A DNA stretch of 64,000 nucleotides from Vallitaleaceae bacterium 9-2 (GCA_038396585.1 CP121691.1:2852001-2916000); one strand, 5' to 3'. Shown: positions 17,019 through 26,797, numbered from the stretch's first letter. The notes: a model not told the origin generated them from the sequence alone. A program made the numbers and translations.

Positions 17019-18053
17019 ATGAAAAAAAATATATTATTGTCACTACTACTAGGTTCCACACTATTACTTGGTGCTTGCGAAGTTTCACCTATACAGAGCA
17101 ACAGTTCAAACCCTAACGCTCCCTTAGATGCTTCCACCACAAGCGAAAGCACCGTATCTCCCCCATCGTCATCTGATACTACCACTAATGACGTACCACT
17201 TGACACAGAGGCGATTACTGAGGCACCTGATGCATTCAACATTTTCGATGAAATCGATTGGACCAATCGAACCATCCTAGAAGTCTCATCAGATAATACA
17301 ACCGGTTATCACGATGCACTTGACCCTATTAATGTTGATCAACTAGGCTTAACCCCTGAGATGATTTTGGAAAACGAAGACTTACGTCCTCTCGTTCAAC
17401 ATCTAGTCAACAATAAATACAATTATACCTATGGAGCAATCGGGTATGTTCAAGATGCTGATAGCATCTATACGTTAAGTAATAAATTGAATCATCTGCC
17501 CGCCGACTATGTTCCTGCCGATCTCGTTGAACCTGATATTGATTTTTATTTTGCTGAGTTTCTCGAGAAAAAGCAATTGCGCTCTGAAGCTGCTATGCAT
17601 ATGGAAGAACTATTTTCCGCCGCTAAAGAAGATGGCTACACTATCCTTGGTGCTTCCGGTTATCGTTCCTATCGCACGCAAAAAGGGATTTATGAACGTA
17701 ATGTTGCCAACCGTGGACAAGAAGCTACGGATAAAGTCAGCGCCCGGCCAGGCCACAGCGAACATCAAACCGGACTAGCATTAGACGTAACACTTCATGC
17801 ACTAAATTATCGACTTGTCGATGAACTCGGTGAAATGAACGAAGGCATCTGGCTTAAAGACCACGCCCATGAATTTGGCTTTATCATTCGCTATTCTCAA
17901 GAAGACACCGCAATTACCGGATATAGTTATGAGCCTTGGCACTTACGTTATATCGGAAAAGACGTTGCCACTTTCATATATGAACATGACTTAACGGTTG
18001 AAGAATTATATATGTATATTGAATCACTTATTGAAGAAAACACCGGCTTATAA
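17019..18053 (+). CDS. D-alanyl-D-alanine carboxypeptidase lipoprotein (VanY family)
   Basis: This 344-residue peptidoglycan-trimming enzyme should remove the terminal D-Ala outside the cell. It has a lipoprotein signal with lipobox LLGAC, a Ser/Thr-rich linker, and a C-terminal zinc peptidase domain. That domain has the ligand motif SEHQTGLALD (around residues 248-257) and EPWHLRYIG (about 310). TTGGAGG is 6 bp before the start. There is no VanS/VanR pair nearby, so it is more likely general wall maturation than vancomycin resistance. Its C-terminus is encoded by the shared palindrome at 18032-18071. Confidence 0.9.
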   Translation: MKKNILLSLLLGSTLLLGACEVSPIQSNSSNPNAPLDASTTSESTVSPPSSSDTTTNDVPLDTEAITEAPDAFNIFDEIDWTNRTILEVSSDNTTGYHDALDPINVDQLGLTPEMILENEDLRPLVQHLVNNKYNYTYGAIGYVQDADSIYTLSNKLNHLPADYVPADLVEPDIDFYFAEFLEKKQLRSEAAMHMEELFSAAKEDGYTILGASGYRSYRTQKGIYERNVANRGQEATDKVSARPGHSEHQTGLALDVTLHALNYRLVDELGEMNEGIWLKDHAHEFGFIIRYSQEDTAITGYSYEPWHLRYIGKDVATFIYEHDLTVEELYMYIESLIEENTGL

Positions 18054-18071
18054 GCCGGTGTTTTCTTCAAG
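18032..18071. terminator. 40-bp perfect palindrome: bidirectional terminator overlapping two stop codons
   Basis: Positions 18032-18051 are the exact reverse complement of 18052-18071. The stop codons of the convergent VanY-type gene (18051-18053) and argC (18048-18050, reverse) sit at its centre. Both genes therefore end in the same residues, EENTGL. It should form a very stable hairpin on either strand. Confidence 0.9.
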
Positions 18072-18986
18072 TCCAAGCATAATATTCATATTTTGAATCG
18101 CTGCCCCTGATGCGCCTTTTCCCAAATTATCAAGACAGGCAATGCACTGCAACTGTGTATCATTGCCAAAGACAAAGATATCCAAATAATTGGTATAATT
18201 ATTCATCTGAATATTCATGCGATTTTCTATAAGCGACGCGTCATCATCTGCACAATGTACCCGAACATAATGCGCATCTTTATAATGTTCTTGTAATATA
18301 CTTGCACACATCTGTTTTGTCATCGTCTTTTTAAATGCATCAAGCGTCAGTGGAACAGTCACAGCCAGTCCCCGCTCAAAGTTGCCGACAATCGGCATAA
18401 AAATAGGGCGTTGCTTTAATCCTGCCTGCACCATAATCTCCGGAACATGTTTATGACTCAGATTCAATGCATACTGCATCGGTGCTTGATATGCCATATC
18501 TGTCGTTGTTTGATAGGTTTCAATCATTTGCTTGCCACCGCCTGAATACCCTGTCAATGAGAAGAAGGATAAACTTTTGTCAGCATCAAGTATTTTTGCT
18601 TGAATCAATGGATACAGAATAGAAATCGCCGCTGTTGCATGACATCCCGGATTGGAGAGACGCTTGCTTGTTCGAATCGCTTGACGATGTTCATCGGACA
18701 ACTCTGCAAAGCCATATGTCCACTCTGCATGGGTTCGGTGGGCTGTCGAAGCATCAATAACTTTTGTCATTGGGTTAGTTATCATGGCTACGCTTTCTTT
18801 AGCTGCCAAATCAGGCAAACATAAAAATACTATGTCTGCCTCATTGAGCAACGCTTTACGTGCTTCCAGATTATGACGTTCATGATAATCTATCTTTAAC
18901 AAACTGACATTGGGGTGGTTTTCTAAGCGCTCATTAACAAGAAGTCCTGTTGTACCATGTTGTCCATCAACATATACTTTATACAT
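18048..18986 (-). CDS. argC: N-acetyl-gamma-glutamyl-phosphate reductase (type 2)
   Basis: This arginine-biosynthesis enzyme reduces N-acetylglutamyl phosphate to the semialdehyde using NADPH. At 312 residues it fits the shorter type 2 form. The N-terminal nucleotide-binding region has VDGQHGTTGLLV, and the catalytic Cys lies in SNPGCHATAAI (about residue 115). No other arg genes are in the window. It overlaps the convergent VanY-type gene by 6 bp and has its own consensus promoter at 19043-19071. Confidence 0.92.
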   Translation of the reverse strand: MYKVYVDGQHGTTGLLVNERLENHPNVSLLKIDYHERHNLEARKALLNEADIVFLCLPDLAAKESVAMITNPMTKVIDASTAHRTHAEWTYGFAELSDEHRQAIRTSKRLSNPGCHATAAISILYPLIQAKILDADKSLSFFSLTGYSGGGKQMIETYQTTTDMAYQAPMQYALNLSHKHVPEIMVQAGLKQRPIFMPIVGNFERGLAVTVPLTLDAFKKTMTKQMCASILQEHYKDAHYVRVHCADDDASLIENRMNIQMNNYTNYLDIFVFGNDTQLQCIACLDNLGKGASGAAIQNMNIMLGLEENTGL

Positions 18987-19042
18987 TTGTATTCTCCTTT
19001 TCCACTATCGACTTTTCGTATTTTTATTCTCTTTTTTGAATT

Positions 19043-19071
19043 ATTATACACTTAATCGAATCCAATGTCAA
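19043..19071 (-). promoter_or_regulatory. Consensus sigma-A promoter of argC
   Basis: The minus strand has a perfect TTGACA, a 17-bp spacer and a perfect TATAAT, starting 9 bp past the stop of the kinase gene upstream. No ArgR box was clear. Confidence 0.8.
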
Positions 19072-19080
19072 TTCTAGGGT

Positions 19081-20688
19081 TTATCTATGGTTTTCTACTG
19101 CTGCACGTTCAATCGCCAATCCACTTTTATATGTTTCCATAAAGCGCTCAAAGCCTTCAACGTCTTCATCAGTTGCACTTAATGTCTCACCTTTTTGAGA
19201 TCCAAACACTCGCTCATCAAGATATTGTTCAAGTGTCTCACCCTCTTGCTTATTTTTCAAGTAAGCCGCTAATAGCGCAACGCCCCATGCACCACCTTCA
19301 CCTGCAGTCTCCATTACCGTTACCGGTGCATTAACTGCCGCCGATAGGAACCGTTGCCCCACACCTTTTGTTTTAAATAAGCCTCCATGTCCTAGAATCT
19401 TATCTAACTGAACCCCTTCCCCTTTTAACAAAATATCCAAGCCAATCTTTAATGCGCCTAATGAGGTATAAAGGTTTGCACGCATAAAATTAGCAAGATT
19501 AAAGTGGTTTTGTGAGGAACGAACAAATAGCGGTCGTCCTTCTTCAAAATGGGTCATATGCTCTCCTGAAAGATAACCATATGAAAGAAGTCCGCCTGCA
19601 TCAGCATCTCCTTCCAAAGCTTTTGTATACAGCGTCTTAAAGAGGGTCGTCTGATCAACTTCAACACCAAACGCCTTTAGAGTCTCATCAAATAAATTTA
19701 CCCATGCATTCAAATCTGATGTACAGTTGTTTGAATGTGCCATGGCTACAAGTTTTCCAGAAGGTGTTGCCACTAGGTCAATCTCTGAATAGACTTTTGA
19801 TAATTCTTTTTCAAGAACAATCATTGCAAATACGGACGTTCCTGCCGAGACATTACCTGTACGTGCGGCAACACTATTTGTCGCTACCATTCCTGTTCCT
19901 GCATCGCCTTCTGGCGGACACATGATAATACCTGGTTGAAGTAACCCTGTCGGATCAAGGAGCTTTGCCCCTTCCCGGGTTAAACTTCCTGCATCTTGTC
20001 CAGCAACTAAGGCCTTAGGTAAAATATCTTGAACTTTCCATGGCATATTATTGTCTGCTGCCAATGTATTAAATTGTTCAATCATACGCGCATGATAATC
20101 ATGGGTATTCAAATCAACAGGGAACATCCCTGCAACGTCTCCGATTCCAAGAACTTTTTCACCGGTTAGTTTCCAGTGCACATAACCTTCTAACGTTGTT
20201 AAATAGTTAATTCTTGATACATGCTCTTCCCCATTAAGAATCGCTTGATATAAATGCGCAATACTCCAGCGCTGAGGCACCGGATATTGAAATAAGTCTG
20301 TTAAGGCTTTTGAAGCTTCTCCTGTTATGTTATTGCGCCATGTGCGAAAAGGCACTAATTGTTGATCGTCTTGATCAAAGACAATATATCCATGCATCAT
20401 CGCACTGATACCAATAGCTCCGACTTTAGACAATTTCACCCCGAACTTATCTTCAACATCGGTCACCATCTTTTGATAACTATCTTGAACACCAACCCAT
20501 ACTTCTTCTAAATCATATGTCCAGACTCCATCAATAAGACTATTTTCCCAGTCATGACCACCAGATGCAATTGGTTGATGATTGTCATCAATAAGAACTG
20601 CCTTAATTCGTGTTGACCCTAATTCAATTCCTAATGCAGTCTTCCCGTCATTGATCATCTGAATAATTTGTTCTTTTTCCATAACCAT
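19081..20688 (-). CDS. FGGY-family carbohydrate kinase
   Basis: This 535-residue kinase belongs to the FGGY family (xylulokinase, ribulokinase, glycerol kinase). The phosphate-1 motif [17 protein letters not shown] is at the N-terminus. Adenosine-site motifs lie at [18 protein letters not shown] and [19 protein letters not shown]. The sugar substrate is not clear; xylulose or ribulose are guesses. The start at 20688 is chosen because TGGAGGG is 7 bp upstream, the first in-frame ATG lying inside that Shine-Dalgarno sequence. It is a single-gene unit with its own promoter. Confidence 0.85.
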   Translation of the reverse strand: MVMEKEQIIQMINDGKTALGIELGSTRIKAVLIDDNHQPIASGGHDWENSLIDGVWTYDLEEVWVGVQDSYQKMVTDVEDKFGVKLSKVGAIGISAMMHGYIVFDQDDQQLVPFRTWRNNITGEASKALTDLFQYPVPQRWSIAHLYQAILNGEEHVSRINYLTTLEGYVHWKLTGEKVLGIGDVAGMFPVDLNTHDYHARMIEQFNTLAADNNMPWKVQDILPKALVAGQDAGSLTREGAKLLDPTGLLQPGIIMCPPEGDAGTGMVATNSVAARTGNVSAGTSVFAMIVLEKELSKVYSEIDLVATPSGKLVAMAHSNNCTSDLNAWVNLFDETLKAFGVEVDQTTLFKTLYTKALEGDADAGGLLSYGYLSGEHMTHFEEGRPLFVRSSQNHFNLANFMRANLYTSLGALKIGLDILLKGEGVQLDKILGHGGLFKTKGVGQRFLSAAVNAPVTVMETAGEGGAWGVALLAAYLKNKQEGETLEQYLDERVFGSQKGETLSATDEDVEGFERFMETYKSGLAIERAAVENHR

Positions 20689-20730
20689 GTTCAAACCCTC
20701 CATACGTTGATCATTTGATTTGTTTCTTTA

Positions 20731-20760
20731 ATAATAACTGATAAGTAGGCTCCAATGCAA
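20731..20760 (-). promoter_or_regulatory. Promoter of the FGGY kinase gene
   Basis: The minus strand has TTGCAT, an 18-bp spacer and TATTAT, about 45 bp before the start. Confidence 0.5.
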
Positions 20761-20782
20761 TAGAATATCGCAAATAAACACA

Positions 20783-20828
20783 GAAAGACAAAGAAAATAC
20801 CACATAACGGTTGTTTTCTTTGTCTTTC
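20783..20828 (-). terminator. Hairpin terminator after the 910-residue gene
   Basis: A 15-bp stem (20783-20797 with 20814-20828) closes a 16-nt loop just downstream of the large exported-protein gene. The U run is weak, so termination may be partial. Confidence 0.65.
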
Positions 20829-20845
20829 TCAATAGGTTTTCAATT

Positions 20846-23578
20846 TTATCGATAGGTTTGACTTGCACGTCGGCTTGAACTATAGATGGCTATATCGCCT
20901 AACTGATATGTCTCCATACCTTGACGCGTCTTAAAGCCCTCCTCTGTCCAACCATTGTTATATCCTAAGTAAGCACCCTTACCTTGTTTATGCATCACCA
21001 TCTTAAATCCTACAACAATATAACCATCATGCAAAAACGGGTCAGCTCCTAGATTGATATGTCCCAATCGGGTGATATCCGTTCCCTTCGGTAAAAAATA
21101 CGCCATGTTCGGCAAGTGGAACCTTCCCTTCCATTGTTGCACTGAACGCTTTTTCACCCCTTGATCCATTGACGTCGGTCCCCACGACGTATCTCCTATA
21201 AATATTCGATCCTTCGCCGTTAAAGTCACCTTGCCTTCAAAAGCTACCACTTGATCATATCGACTCACATAGACATCGACGGCTTGTCTTTGACTATAGT
21301 CTGCTACCCCATTACGTACAGGGACATAGGTATAATAAGGCTCAATCGAAAGCGTGTCTTCCGGATAGTACAAATCCCCGTTTGTCCTAACATCAAAGAC
21401 TATGGGATACCCCAGCATAATCCCTTCCTTGGGAGTTCCCACCCGCCTTGTATCCTTAGGTTTTATAGGTAGGTCTATGGCGCGATACGGTGCTTCCTTT
21501 GATACATGGTCTGTCCAATAATCATCCGGGCATGCTGTCACCTGAAAATCATAAAGCTTACTGGATAGCTTAAATGCCATGGATTCCACTGCCTTGTACT
21601 TTGTAATATCTCGATTCGCATAGTATTCATATGGATCTGTTAAGATATCTTGATGGTTGATGGGAATGGAGCGAAACATAATCTCCCCCTCCAACTCTCG
21701 CTCCCATGCCGGAATAAAGAACGTCGCTTCCAGGCTGTTAAAGTTCCCCCAGGTATTTTTAGGAAAGTACAGTCCATCATATCCGGTGCCCACATAGACG
21801 TCAAACGGAAATGCCACTTGCTTAACCTCAAAGTAGGCACTATAATCTCGGTCTCCATATCCTCGCGCCTCCATATGCTGCCCCTTCTTCGGATAATCGA
21901 TATGAAATCGTTCTCCGATAACCAGTTGGCGTGGCTCCGGATCATATGTCAGTTGCTGGGTTTGCTTACTGATTACATCAAGAACAGGATAGCAGACCAC
22001 TGGCGTATGCACCGTTACATCGTTGATCTGTTCAATCGCTTCCCTACGCCCATTGCTTTCTCGGGTATCAATGACTGTCTTATATACCAACTCACCTTCA
22101 GATGGCTTCAATCCATTCGACATAGTCGCCGGTATATGTAGTCCGCCTTGATACAGATCCTCCGTACTATTAAGTGATGCGGGTGGAATCGGTCGCGGAA
22201 CGGGTGTTTTTGTTTCATAAAGCCCATTATCCAGAAGTACTTCCCCATTAAAGGTTAAACCATCATTCTTGACACGTATCTTTCCCACCGCCGCCTCTGC
22301 TGTCGGACGGAAGTTTTCATTTGGAATCGATGGATAGGACCGTCGGCTTTTACTTCCCAATGTCTTTTGCGGAAGATTAATAACAATAGGGTCTGAGACC
22401 GGATCAATGATATGCTCCTGAAGTTCGCCGCCTCTTTCCATCACTACCTGAGGTGGCTTCACTGAGCTTTGAAGTGTATGTTGTCCTCCCGGCAAGGCTT
22501 CGTTGGTCACTATCCCTTGGTCAAGAGCAAACACACTTAGATTTTCAATCCGATAAAAATCATATGTCCTTGGAATCGCATAGGTTTTACTGCGTGTGGT
22601 CGTTCTTGATACGCGCCGTACTTCTCCCGTCTCCTTATCCTTAACCCCTTTTACCAGCTTATAACGTCGACTCACGGTCACAGAATAGTTCTTCGTTCCA
22701 TAGACATGTTGATAGTCTAAGGCGTGAAGATACTCCATCCCCTGTATCTGGACATAGAGAGGGTCTGATGCAGGTACTGCAACCGATGCATCAAAAGCTT
22801 CATTACCTCGTGGATCTGCCTGAATCACCGCCGTTGCCTGACTATCTAACTGTGATGAAGGAATGTCCACCCGGTCTTCTCCCTCTTCTTGGGTGATCTC
22901 CTCTATAACATCTTCCATCGCCCTTAGGTTGACGGTAATGTACCACTCTTCGGCGACACCATCTTTATTGGAGTCCCACTTATGCATATATTTGATGACA
23001 CCACTGCCTGTTGAAGATGCAGGAACAATAACGATGGCATTATCCAACCAACCACTCGGGTCCTCGGTTTCATCAAAGCGTGGACCGTATTCGGTTTCAA
23101 GAAAATAAAATATTTCATTTTCATAAAACGCCTGATCCTCGGGTGATGTGATATATTGATTGATATCTGTTTTCCAATCTGTATTTTCTTGCCAATCATA
23201 GGTATTGATGATTGCTGAGCCACTATGATCATCTGGATACTTTGGATTATTGATTAAGTATCCATCAGGATTATAACCGATATAACGGTACTCACCCACC
23301 TCACGGTTGTAGCTATTAGGTGAACCATCGGGCTCTTTCAACCCAGCCAAGCTAGAAGGAAATGTACCTACATTATTAACTACCAAAACTTCATATGCAT
23401 TCCATACATCTATATCAAAGGCTTCTATTGGTGCTATCCAATCAGGTTTTTGAAGCATTACCTCATCATATGCTCTTTGCATTTCACTAGGTACTTCTAC
23501 TGCTGTTACTTCCGATGATAGTACTCCATTAAGTAGCAACAAAAGAATTAAGACGGTGACTATACTATACTTTTTCAT
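20846..23578 (-). CDS. Large exported protein of unknown function
   Basis: This 910-residue protein is not recognised with certainty; it may belong to a DUF (possibly DUF5704) family of Firmicute surface proteins. A signal peptide (about residues 1-27, ending VTAVEV) is clear. The rest is beta-rich and acidic, with few Cys and no catalytic motif or wall anchor that I can see. A tract of basic residues (VSRTTTRSKTYAIPRTYDFYR) is near residue 325, and short modules such as TNGDLYYPEDTLSIEPYY look like Ig/jelly-roll strands. The start lies 9 bp behind the first SLH gene and its TAGGAGG overlaps that gene's stop, so the pair is one operon. A role in the cell surface layer is inferred from this neighbour only. 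Confidence 0.7.
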   Translation of the reverse strand: MKKYSIVTVLILLLLLNGVLSSEVTAVEVPSEMQRAYDEVMLQKPDWIAPIEAFDIDVWNAYEVLVVNNVGTFPSSLAGLKEPDGSPNSYNREVGEYRYIGYNPDGYLINNPKYPDDHSGSAIINTYDWQENTDWKTDINQYITSPEDQAFYENEIFYFLETEYGPRFDETEDPSGWLDNAIVIVPASSTGSGVIKYMHKWDSNKDGVAEEWYITVNLRAMEDVIEEITQEEGEDRVDIPSSQLDSQATAVIQADPRGNEAFDASVAVPASDPLYVQIQGMEYLHALDYQHVYGTKNYSVTVSRRYKLVKGVKDKETGEVRRVSRTTTRSKTYAIPRTYDFYRIENLSVFALDQGIVTNEALPGGQHTLQSSVKPPQVVMERGGELQEHIIDPVSDPIVINLPQKTLGSKSRRSYPSIPNENFRPTAEAAVGKIRVKNDGLTFNGEVLLDNGLYETKTPVPRPIPPASLNSTEDLYQGGLHIPATMSNGLKPSEGELVYKTVIDTRESNGRREAIEQINDVTVHTPVVCYPVLDVISKQTQQLTYDPEPRQLVIGERFHIDYPKKGQHMEARGYGDRDYSAYFEVKQVAFPFDVYVGTGYDGLYFPKNTWGNFNSLEATFFIPAWERELEGEIMFRSIPINHQDILTDPYEYYANRDITKYKAVESMAFKLSSKLYDFQVTACPDDYWTDHVSKEAPYRAIDLPIKPKDTRRVGTPKEGIMLGYPIVFDVRTNGDLYYPEDTLSIEPYYTYVPVRNGVADYSQRQAVDVYVSRYDQVVAFEGKVTLTAKDRIFIGDTSWGPTSMDQGVKKRSVQQWKGRFHLPNMAYFLPKGTDITRLGHINLGADPFLHDGYIVVGFKMVMHKQGKGAYLGYNNGWTEEGFKTRQGMETYQLGDIAIYSSSRRASQTYR

Positions 23579-23587
23579 TTCTACCTC

Positions 23588-24778
23588 CTACCGATAAATG
23601 ACGACATCAGTATATGGCATAATCTGGGTAATATTCTTCTCATAGGTATCAATAAAGTTTTGATCTCGATACCAAATATTAAAGTTCACCGCAATAGCTT
23701 GTTCATATTGTGTTTCTTCAAATGTAACGATTTCATGTAACCGCACTAAATATCTATCATTATCTAGGTAAAAGAAGGCTTCATCATGTTTTAGATATGT
23801 ATATTTATCTGTTTTTTGCGCCAAATAATCCACGACAATATCCACTTGATCTTGTGGCATTCGTCGTTGAAGTAGGCGTTCAAAACTTTCAATATGACCC
23901 TCTAACGGTCCATTTTCATCATATTCAAAAGCTCCTTTCGCATAATCTATGCTTTGTTGAGAAACAGAATTTGTTTCAACTTGATATTTAGTGGGAGAAT
24001 ATCCCATATTGCCTGTAATAAGACTCCAATCTTCTGCGGCATTCTCAGCATCACTTGCTGCCACAGGATCTACCCAGTTGGCACCTCCTAGAAGATGAGA
24101 TTCCATGCCTGAGTGTTGTTCGTTATACTGTTCTTCATAATCAAATGTAGGACGTGTGTCCGGGTCAATTAAGCGTACTACAACTGTACTGGCTTCTGCC
24201 CTTGTTAACACCCCTTGGGGTTTAAAAGTATGGTCAGGATAACCTGTGATGATCCCTAGCTTATACGTCTTCATAATATCTTTGTTGTATTTAAAAGAAA
24301 AATCTTCGGAGTCTGTGACCACTTGGAGCACCTGTGTCAAGTCGGTGAAGGTTTGTTCCCCTTCTAGGCGTTCTACCGCACGTATAATAATCATACACAT
24401 CTCTTCTCGTGTAATCACTTGTTTGAAGTTCACAGGTCCCAAATAAGAATCAAAGTCTTCTTCTTTGAGTATTCCAAGCTCCATCGCCTTATCGATATAG
24501 TTCTGCGCCCAGTAGCCTTCGCTATTACCTGGTTCTTCTCCTAGTGCACGCACCACCATGGTAATAAACTGGTCACGTGCCAACTTCGTCTGGGGACGAA
24601 AGGTTCCGTCTGGATAACCAACAATAATCCCTCGGTCATCTTCACTTAAGCGTTCAACTGCATTATAAAACCAGTCACTGGTATTCACATCCGTACTTCT
24701 TGCTCCATAAATGGGGGTAAAAAAAGACAACATGATTAAACATGTCAAGACATAAGTCGTTCCTTTTAACGTATTCAT
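23588..24778 (-). CDS. S-layer-homology protein, copy 1
   Basis: This 396-residue exported protein has a signal peptide (cleavage near YGARS, about residue 27). Three SLH domains span about residues 30-205: the first ends RDQFITMVVRALGE, the second TREEMCMIIIRAVE and the third TRAEASTVVVRL. These bind secondary wall polymer. The C-terminal half (about 210-396) is unknown. It is a tandem paralogue of the protein encoded at 24885-26078, with near-identical ends and a diverged segment (about residues 235-290). It is co-transcribed with the large exported protein downstream. Confidence 0.88.
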   Translation of the reverse strand: MNTLKGTTYVLTCLIMLSFFTPIYGARSTDVNTSDWFYNAVERLSEDDRGIIVGYPDGTFRPQTKLARDQFITMVVRALGEEPGNSEGYWAQNYIDKAMELGILKEEDFDSYLGPVNFKQVITREEMCMIIIRAVERLEGEQTFTDLTQVLQVVTDSEDFSFKYNKDIMKTYKLGIITGYPDHTFKPQGVLTRAEASTVVVRLIDPDTRPTFDYEEQYNEQHSGMESHLLGGANWVDPVAASDAENAAEDWSLITGNMGYSPTKYQVETNSVSQQSIDYAKGAFEYDENGPLEGHIESFERLLQRRMPQDQVDIVVDYLAQKTDKYTYLKHDEAFFYLDNDRYLVRLHEIVTFEETQYEQAIAVNFNIWYRDQNFIDTYEKNITQIMPYTDVVIYR

Positions 24779-24829
24779 AATTCTCTCCTCAATATTATAT
24801 TTTTTATTTTACTCCTACACTTCTCTATT

Positions 24830-24858
24830 AGATTACAGAAAATGTCATGTGCATGCAA
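24830..24858 (-). promoter_or_regulatory. Duplicated promoter region, copy 1
   Basis: TTGCAT, a 17-bp spacer and TAATCT occur about 52 bp upstream of SLH copy 1. The same arrangement, within a conserved block running to about 24876, precedes SLH copy 2. The -10 match is weak, so the box assignment is tentative, but conservation after duplication supports function. Confidence 0.45.
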
Positions 24859-24884
24859 TAGGACGATAGTCTTAAAGATTTACA

Positions 24885-26078
24885 CTATCGATAAATGATG
24901 ACATCAGTATAAGGCATAATCTGGGTAATATTCTTCTCATAGGTATCAATAAAGTTTTGATCCCGATACCAGATGTTAAAGTTTACTTCCATTGCTTGTT
25001 CATATTCTGTTCCTCTAAAAGCTAATACTTCATCCACTCGTACTAAATACCTATCATTATCTAGGTAAAAGAAGGCTTCATCATGTTTTAGATATGTGTA
25101 TTTATCTGTTTTTTGCGCCAAATACTCCATGACAATATCTACTTGATCTTGTGGCATTCGTCGTTGAAGTAGGCGTTCAAAGTCTTCTATGTGCCCTGCA
25201 TAGGGTTCATTTTCATCATACATTAAAATCCCCGATGCATAATCACTAGATTGTTGTGTTTTTACTCTATTTAATTCAAAAGAAGTTTTGCTTGGTAAAT
25301 AATCCATATCACTTGTAATCAGATCCCAATCCGCCTTGGCATTATCATAATTACTCGCTGCCACAGAATCTACCCAGTTGGCGCCTCCTAATAGATGAGA
25401 TTCCATGCCTGAGTGTTGTTCGTTGTACTGTTCTTCATAATCAAATGTAGGACGTGTGTCTGGGTCAATTAAGCGTACCACAACTGCACTGGCTTCTGCC
25501 CTTGTTAACACCCCTTGGGGTTTAAAGGTATGGTCAGGATAACCTGTGATGATTCCTAGCTTATACGTTTTCATAATATCTTTGTTGTATTTAAAAGAAA
25601 AATCTTCGGAGTCTGTGACCACTTGGAGCACCTGTGTCAAGTCGGTGAAGACCTGTTCCCCTTCTAAACGTTCTACAGCTCTTATAATAATCATACACAT
25701 CTCTTCTCGTGTAATCACTTGTTTAAAGTTCACAGGTCCCAAATAGGAATCAAAGTCTTCTGCTTTGAGTATTCCAAGCTCTATCGCCTTATCGATATAG
25801 TTCTGTGCCCAGTAACCTTCGCTATTACCTGGTTCTTCTCCTAGTGCACGCACCACCATGGTAATAAACTGGTCACGTGCCAATCTCATCTCGGGACGAA
25901 AGGTTCCGTCTGGATAACCGACAATAATCCCTCGGTCATCTTCACTCAAGCGTTCAACTGCATCATAAAACCAGTCACTGGTGTTCACATCCGTACTTCT
26001 TGCTCCATAAATGGGGGTAAAAAAAGACAACATGATTAAACATGTCAAGACATAAGCCATTCCTTTTAACGTATTCAT
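24885..26078 (-). CDS. S-layer-homology protein, copy 2
   Basis: This 397-residue paralogue of copy 1 has the same signal peptide, three SLH domains and C-terminal half. The start is set at 26078 because GAGGAGAG lies 6 bp upstream and aligns with copy 1; the longer frame adds 35 residues with no ribosome binding site. Differences between the copies cluster in the linker after the SLH domains (VDSVAASNYDNAKADW against VDPVAASDAENAAEDW, and the 50 residues following). The tandem arrangement, with duplicated upstream DNA, indicates a recent gene duplication. Confidence 0.88.
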   Translation of the reverse strand: MNTLKGMAYVLTCLIMLSFFTPIYGARSTDVNTSDWFYDAVERLSEDDRGIIVGYPDGTFRPEMRLARDQFITMVVRALGEEPGNSEGYWAQNYIDKAIELGILKAEDFDSYLGPVNFKQVITREEMCMIIIRAVERLEGEQVFTDLTQVLQVVTDSEDFSFKYNKDIMKTYKLGIITGYPDHTFKPQGVLTRAEASAVVVRLIDPDTRPTFDYEEQYNEQHSGMESHLLGGANWVDSVAASNYDNAKADWDLITSDMDYLPSKTSFELNRVKTQQSSDYASGILMYDENEPYAGHIEDFERLLQRRMPQDQVDIVMEYLAQKTDKYTYLKHDEAFFYLDNDRYLVRVDEVLAFRGTEYEQAMEVNFNIWYRDQNFIDTYEKNITQIMPYTDVIIYR

Positions 26079-26128
26079 AATTCTCTCCTCAATATTCCAT
26101 TTTAATTTTACTCTGAACCTCTCCATAT

Positions 26129-26157
26129 AGATTACAGAAAATATCATGTGCACGCAA
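26129..26157 (-). promoter_or_regulatory. Duplicated promoter region, copy 2
   Basis: TTGCGT, a 17-bp spacer and TAATCT lie at the same relative place as in copy 1. The flanking sequence (AGTCTTAAA near 26168-26176) is also shared. Confidence 0.45.
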
Positions 26158-26174
26158 TAAGACATTAGTCTTAA

Positions 26175-26202
26175 AAAAGCCAAGCCAGATGGCTTGACTT
26201 TT
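26175..26202 (-). terminator. Intrinsic terminator of the ferritin-like gene
   Basis: A 13-bp stem (26175-26187 with 26190-26202, one G-U pair in the minus-strand RNA) is followed by six U on that strand. Confidence 0.8.
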
Positions 26203-26239
26203 GGGGTCTATATAGTGTGACATTGGTCACAACCTTGTT

Positions 26240-26752
26240 CTATAATCTCAACTTTCTAATGTCCTCTTTTAATCGATGTAAATCTGCAAGAAAGTCTTCA
26301 ATGTCATGTTCATGCTCTAGTTCATCATTAAGAATCTGTGTTGCCATTTGATATGTAGAGTAATCCTTACCATCCGTATACTCAGCAATATCTTCATATC
26401 GCTGAATCGCACACCGTTCACCTTTTAGATTCTGCTCAAGGACAACTTCAATATATGGGTCTATCGGTTCTTCATAATCACACTTTGCAAATTCAACCCA
26501 CTTATTAGGGTTTAAAATCGGTGTCCCCCCTAGCTGGATAATACGTTCTACAATAAGCTCTGCATGTCCAAGTTCTTCATTGGCATGTAGCAAAAGCTCA
26601 GGCTCTACTTCACTACGCATCGGACCTTCTATCATGCGTGCTCCAATCCAATATTGATAATAAGCTAACCATTCTTCTGCAAGTGCTTCGTTCAACATCT
26701 GTATTAATTTGTCTACATCAAGTCTTGAAATTTCAACAGCTTTTTTTCCCAC
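26240..26752 (-). CDS. Ferritin-like di-iron protein (bacterioferritin type)
   Basis: This 170-residue protein is predicted to be a four-helix-bundle iron protein, for iron storage or peroxide detoxification. Metal-ligand motifs are in order: EEWLAYYQYW, ANEELGHAE, EQNLKGERCAIQRYEDIAE and DELEHEHDIEDFL. The start is a GTG at 26752, 6 bp after AGGAGGG; the ATG just upstream is in another frame and a TTG further up has no ribosome binding site. It has its own promoter, so it is probably separate from the PTS operon behind it. Confidence 0.85.
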   Translation of the reverse strand: MGKKAVEISRLDVDKLIQMLNEALAEEWLAYYQYWIGARMIEGPMRSEVEPELLLHANEELGHAELIVERIIQLGGTPILNPNKWVEFAKCDYEEPIDPYIEVVLEQNLKGERCAIQRYEDIAEYTDGKDYSTYQMATQILNDELEHEHDIEDFLADLHRLKEDIRKLRL

Positions 26753-26797
26753 TTTACACCCTCCTAAAAGCAATAAACATGAATAGTTTCTACTATT

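Noticed and set aside
17019-18053. Vancomycin resistance (vanY in a van cluster)
   Set aside because: No vanS, vanR, vanH, vanA or vanX genes are present; VanY-type carboxypeptidases are common in wall maintenance.
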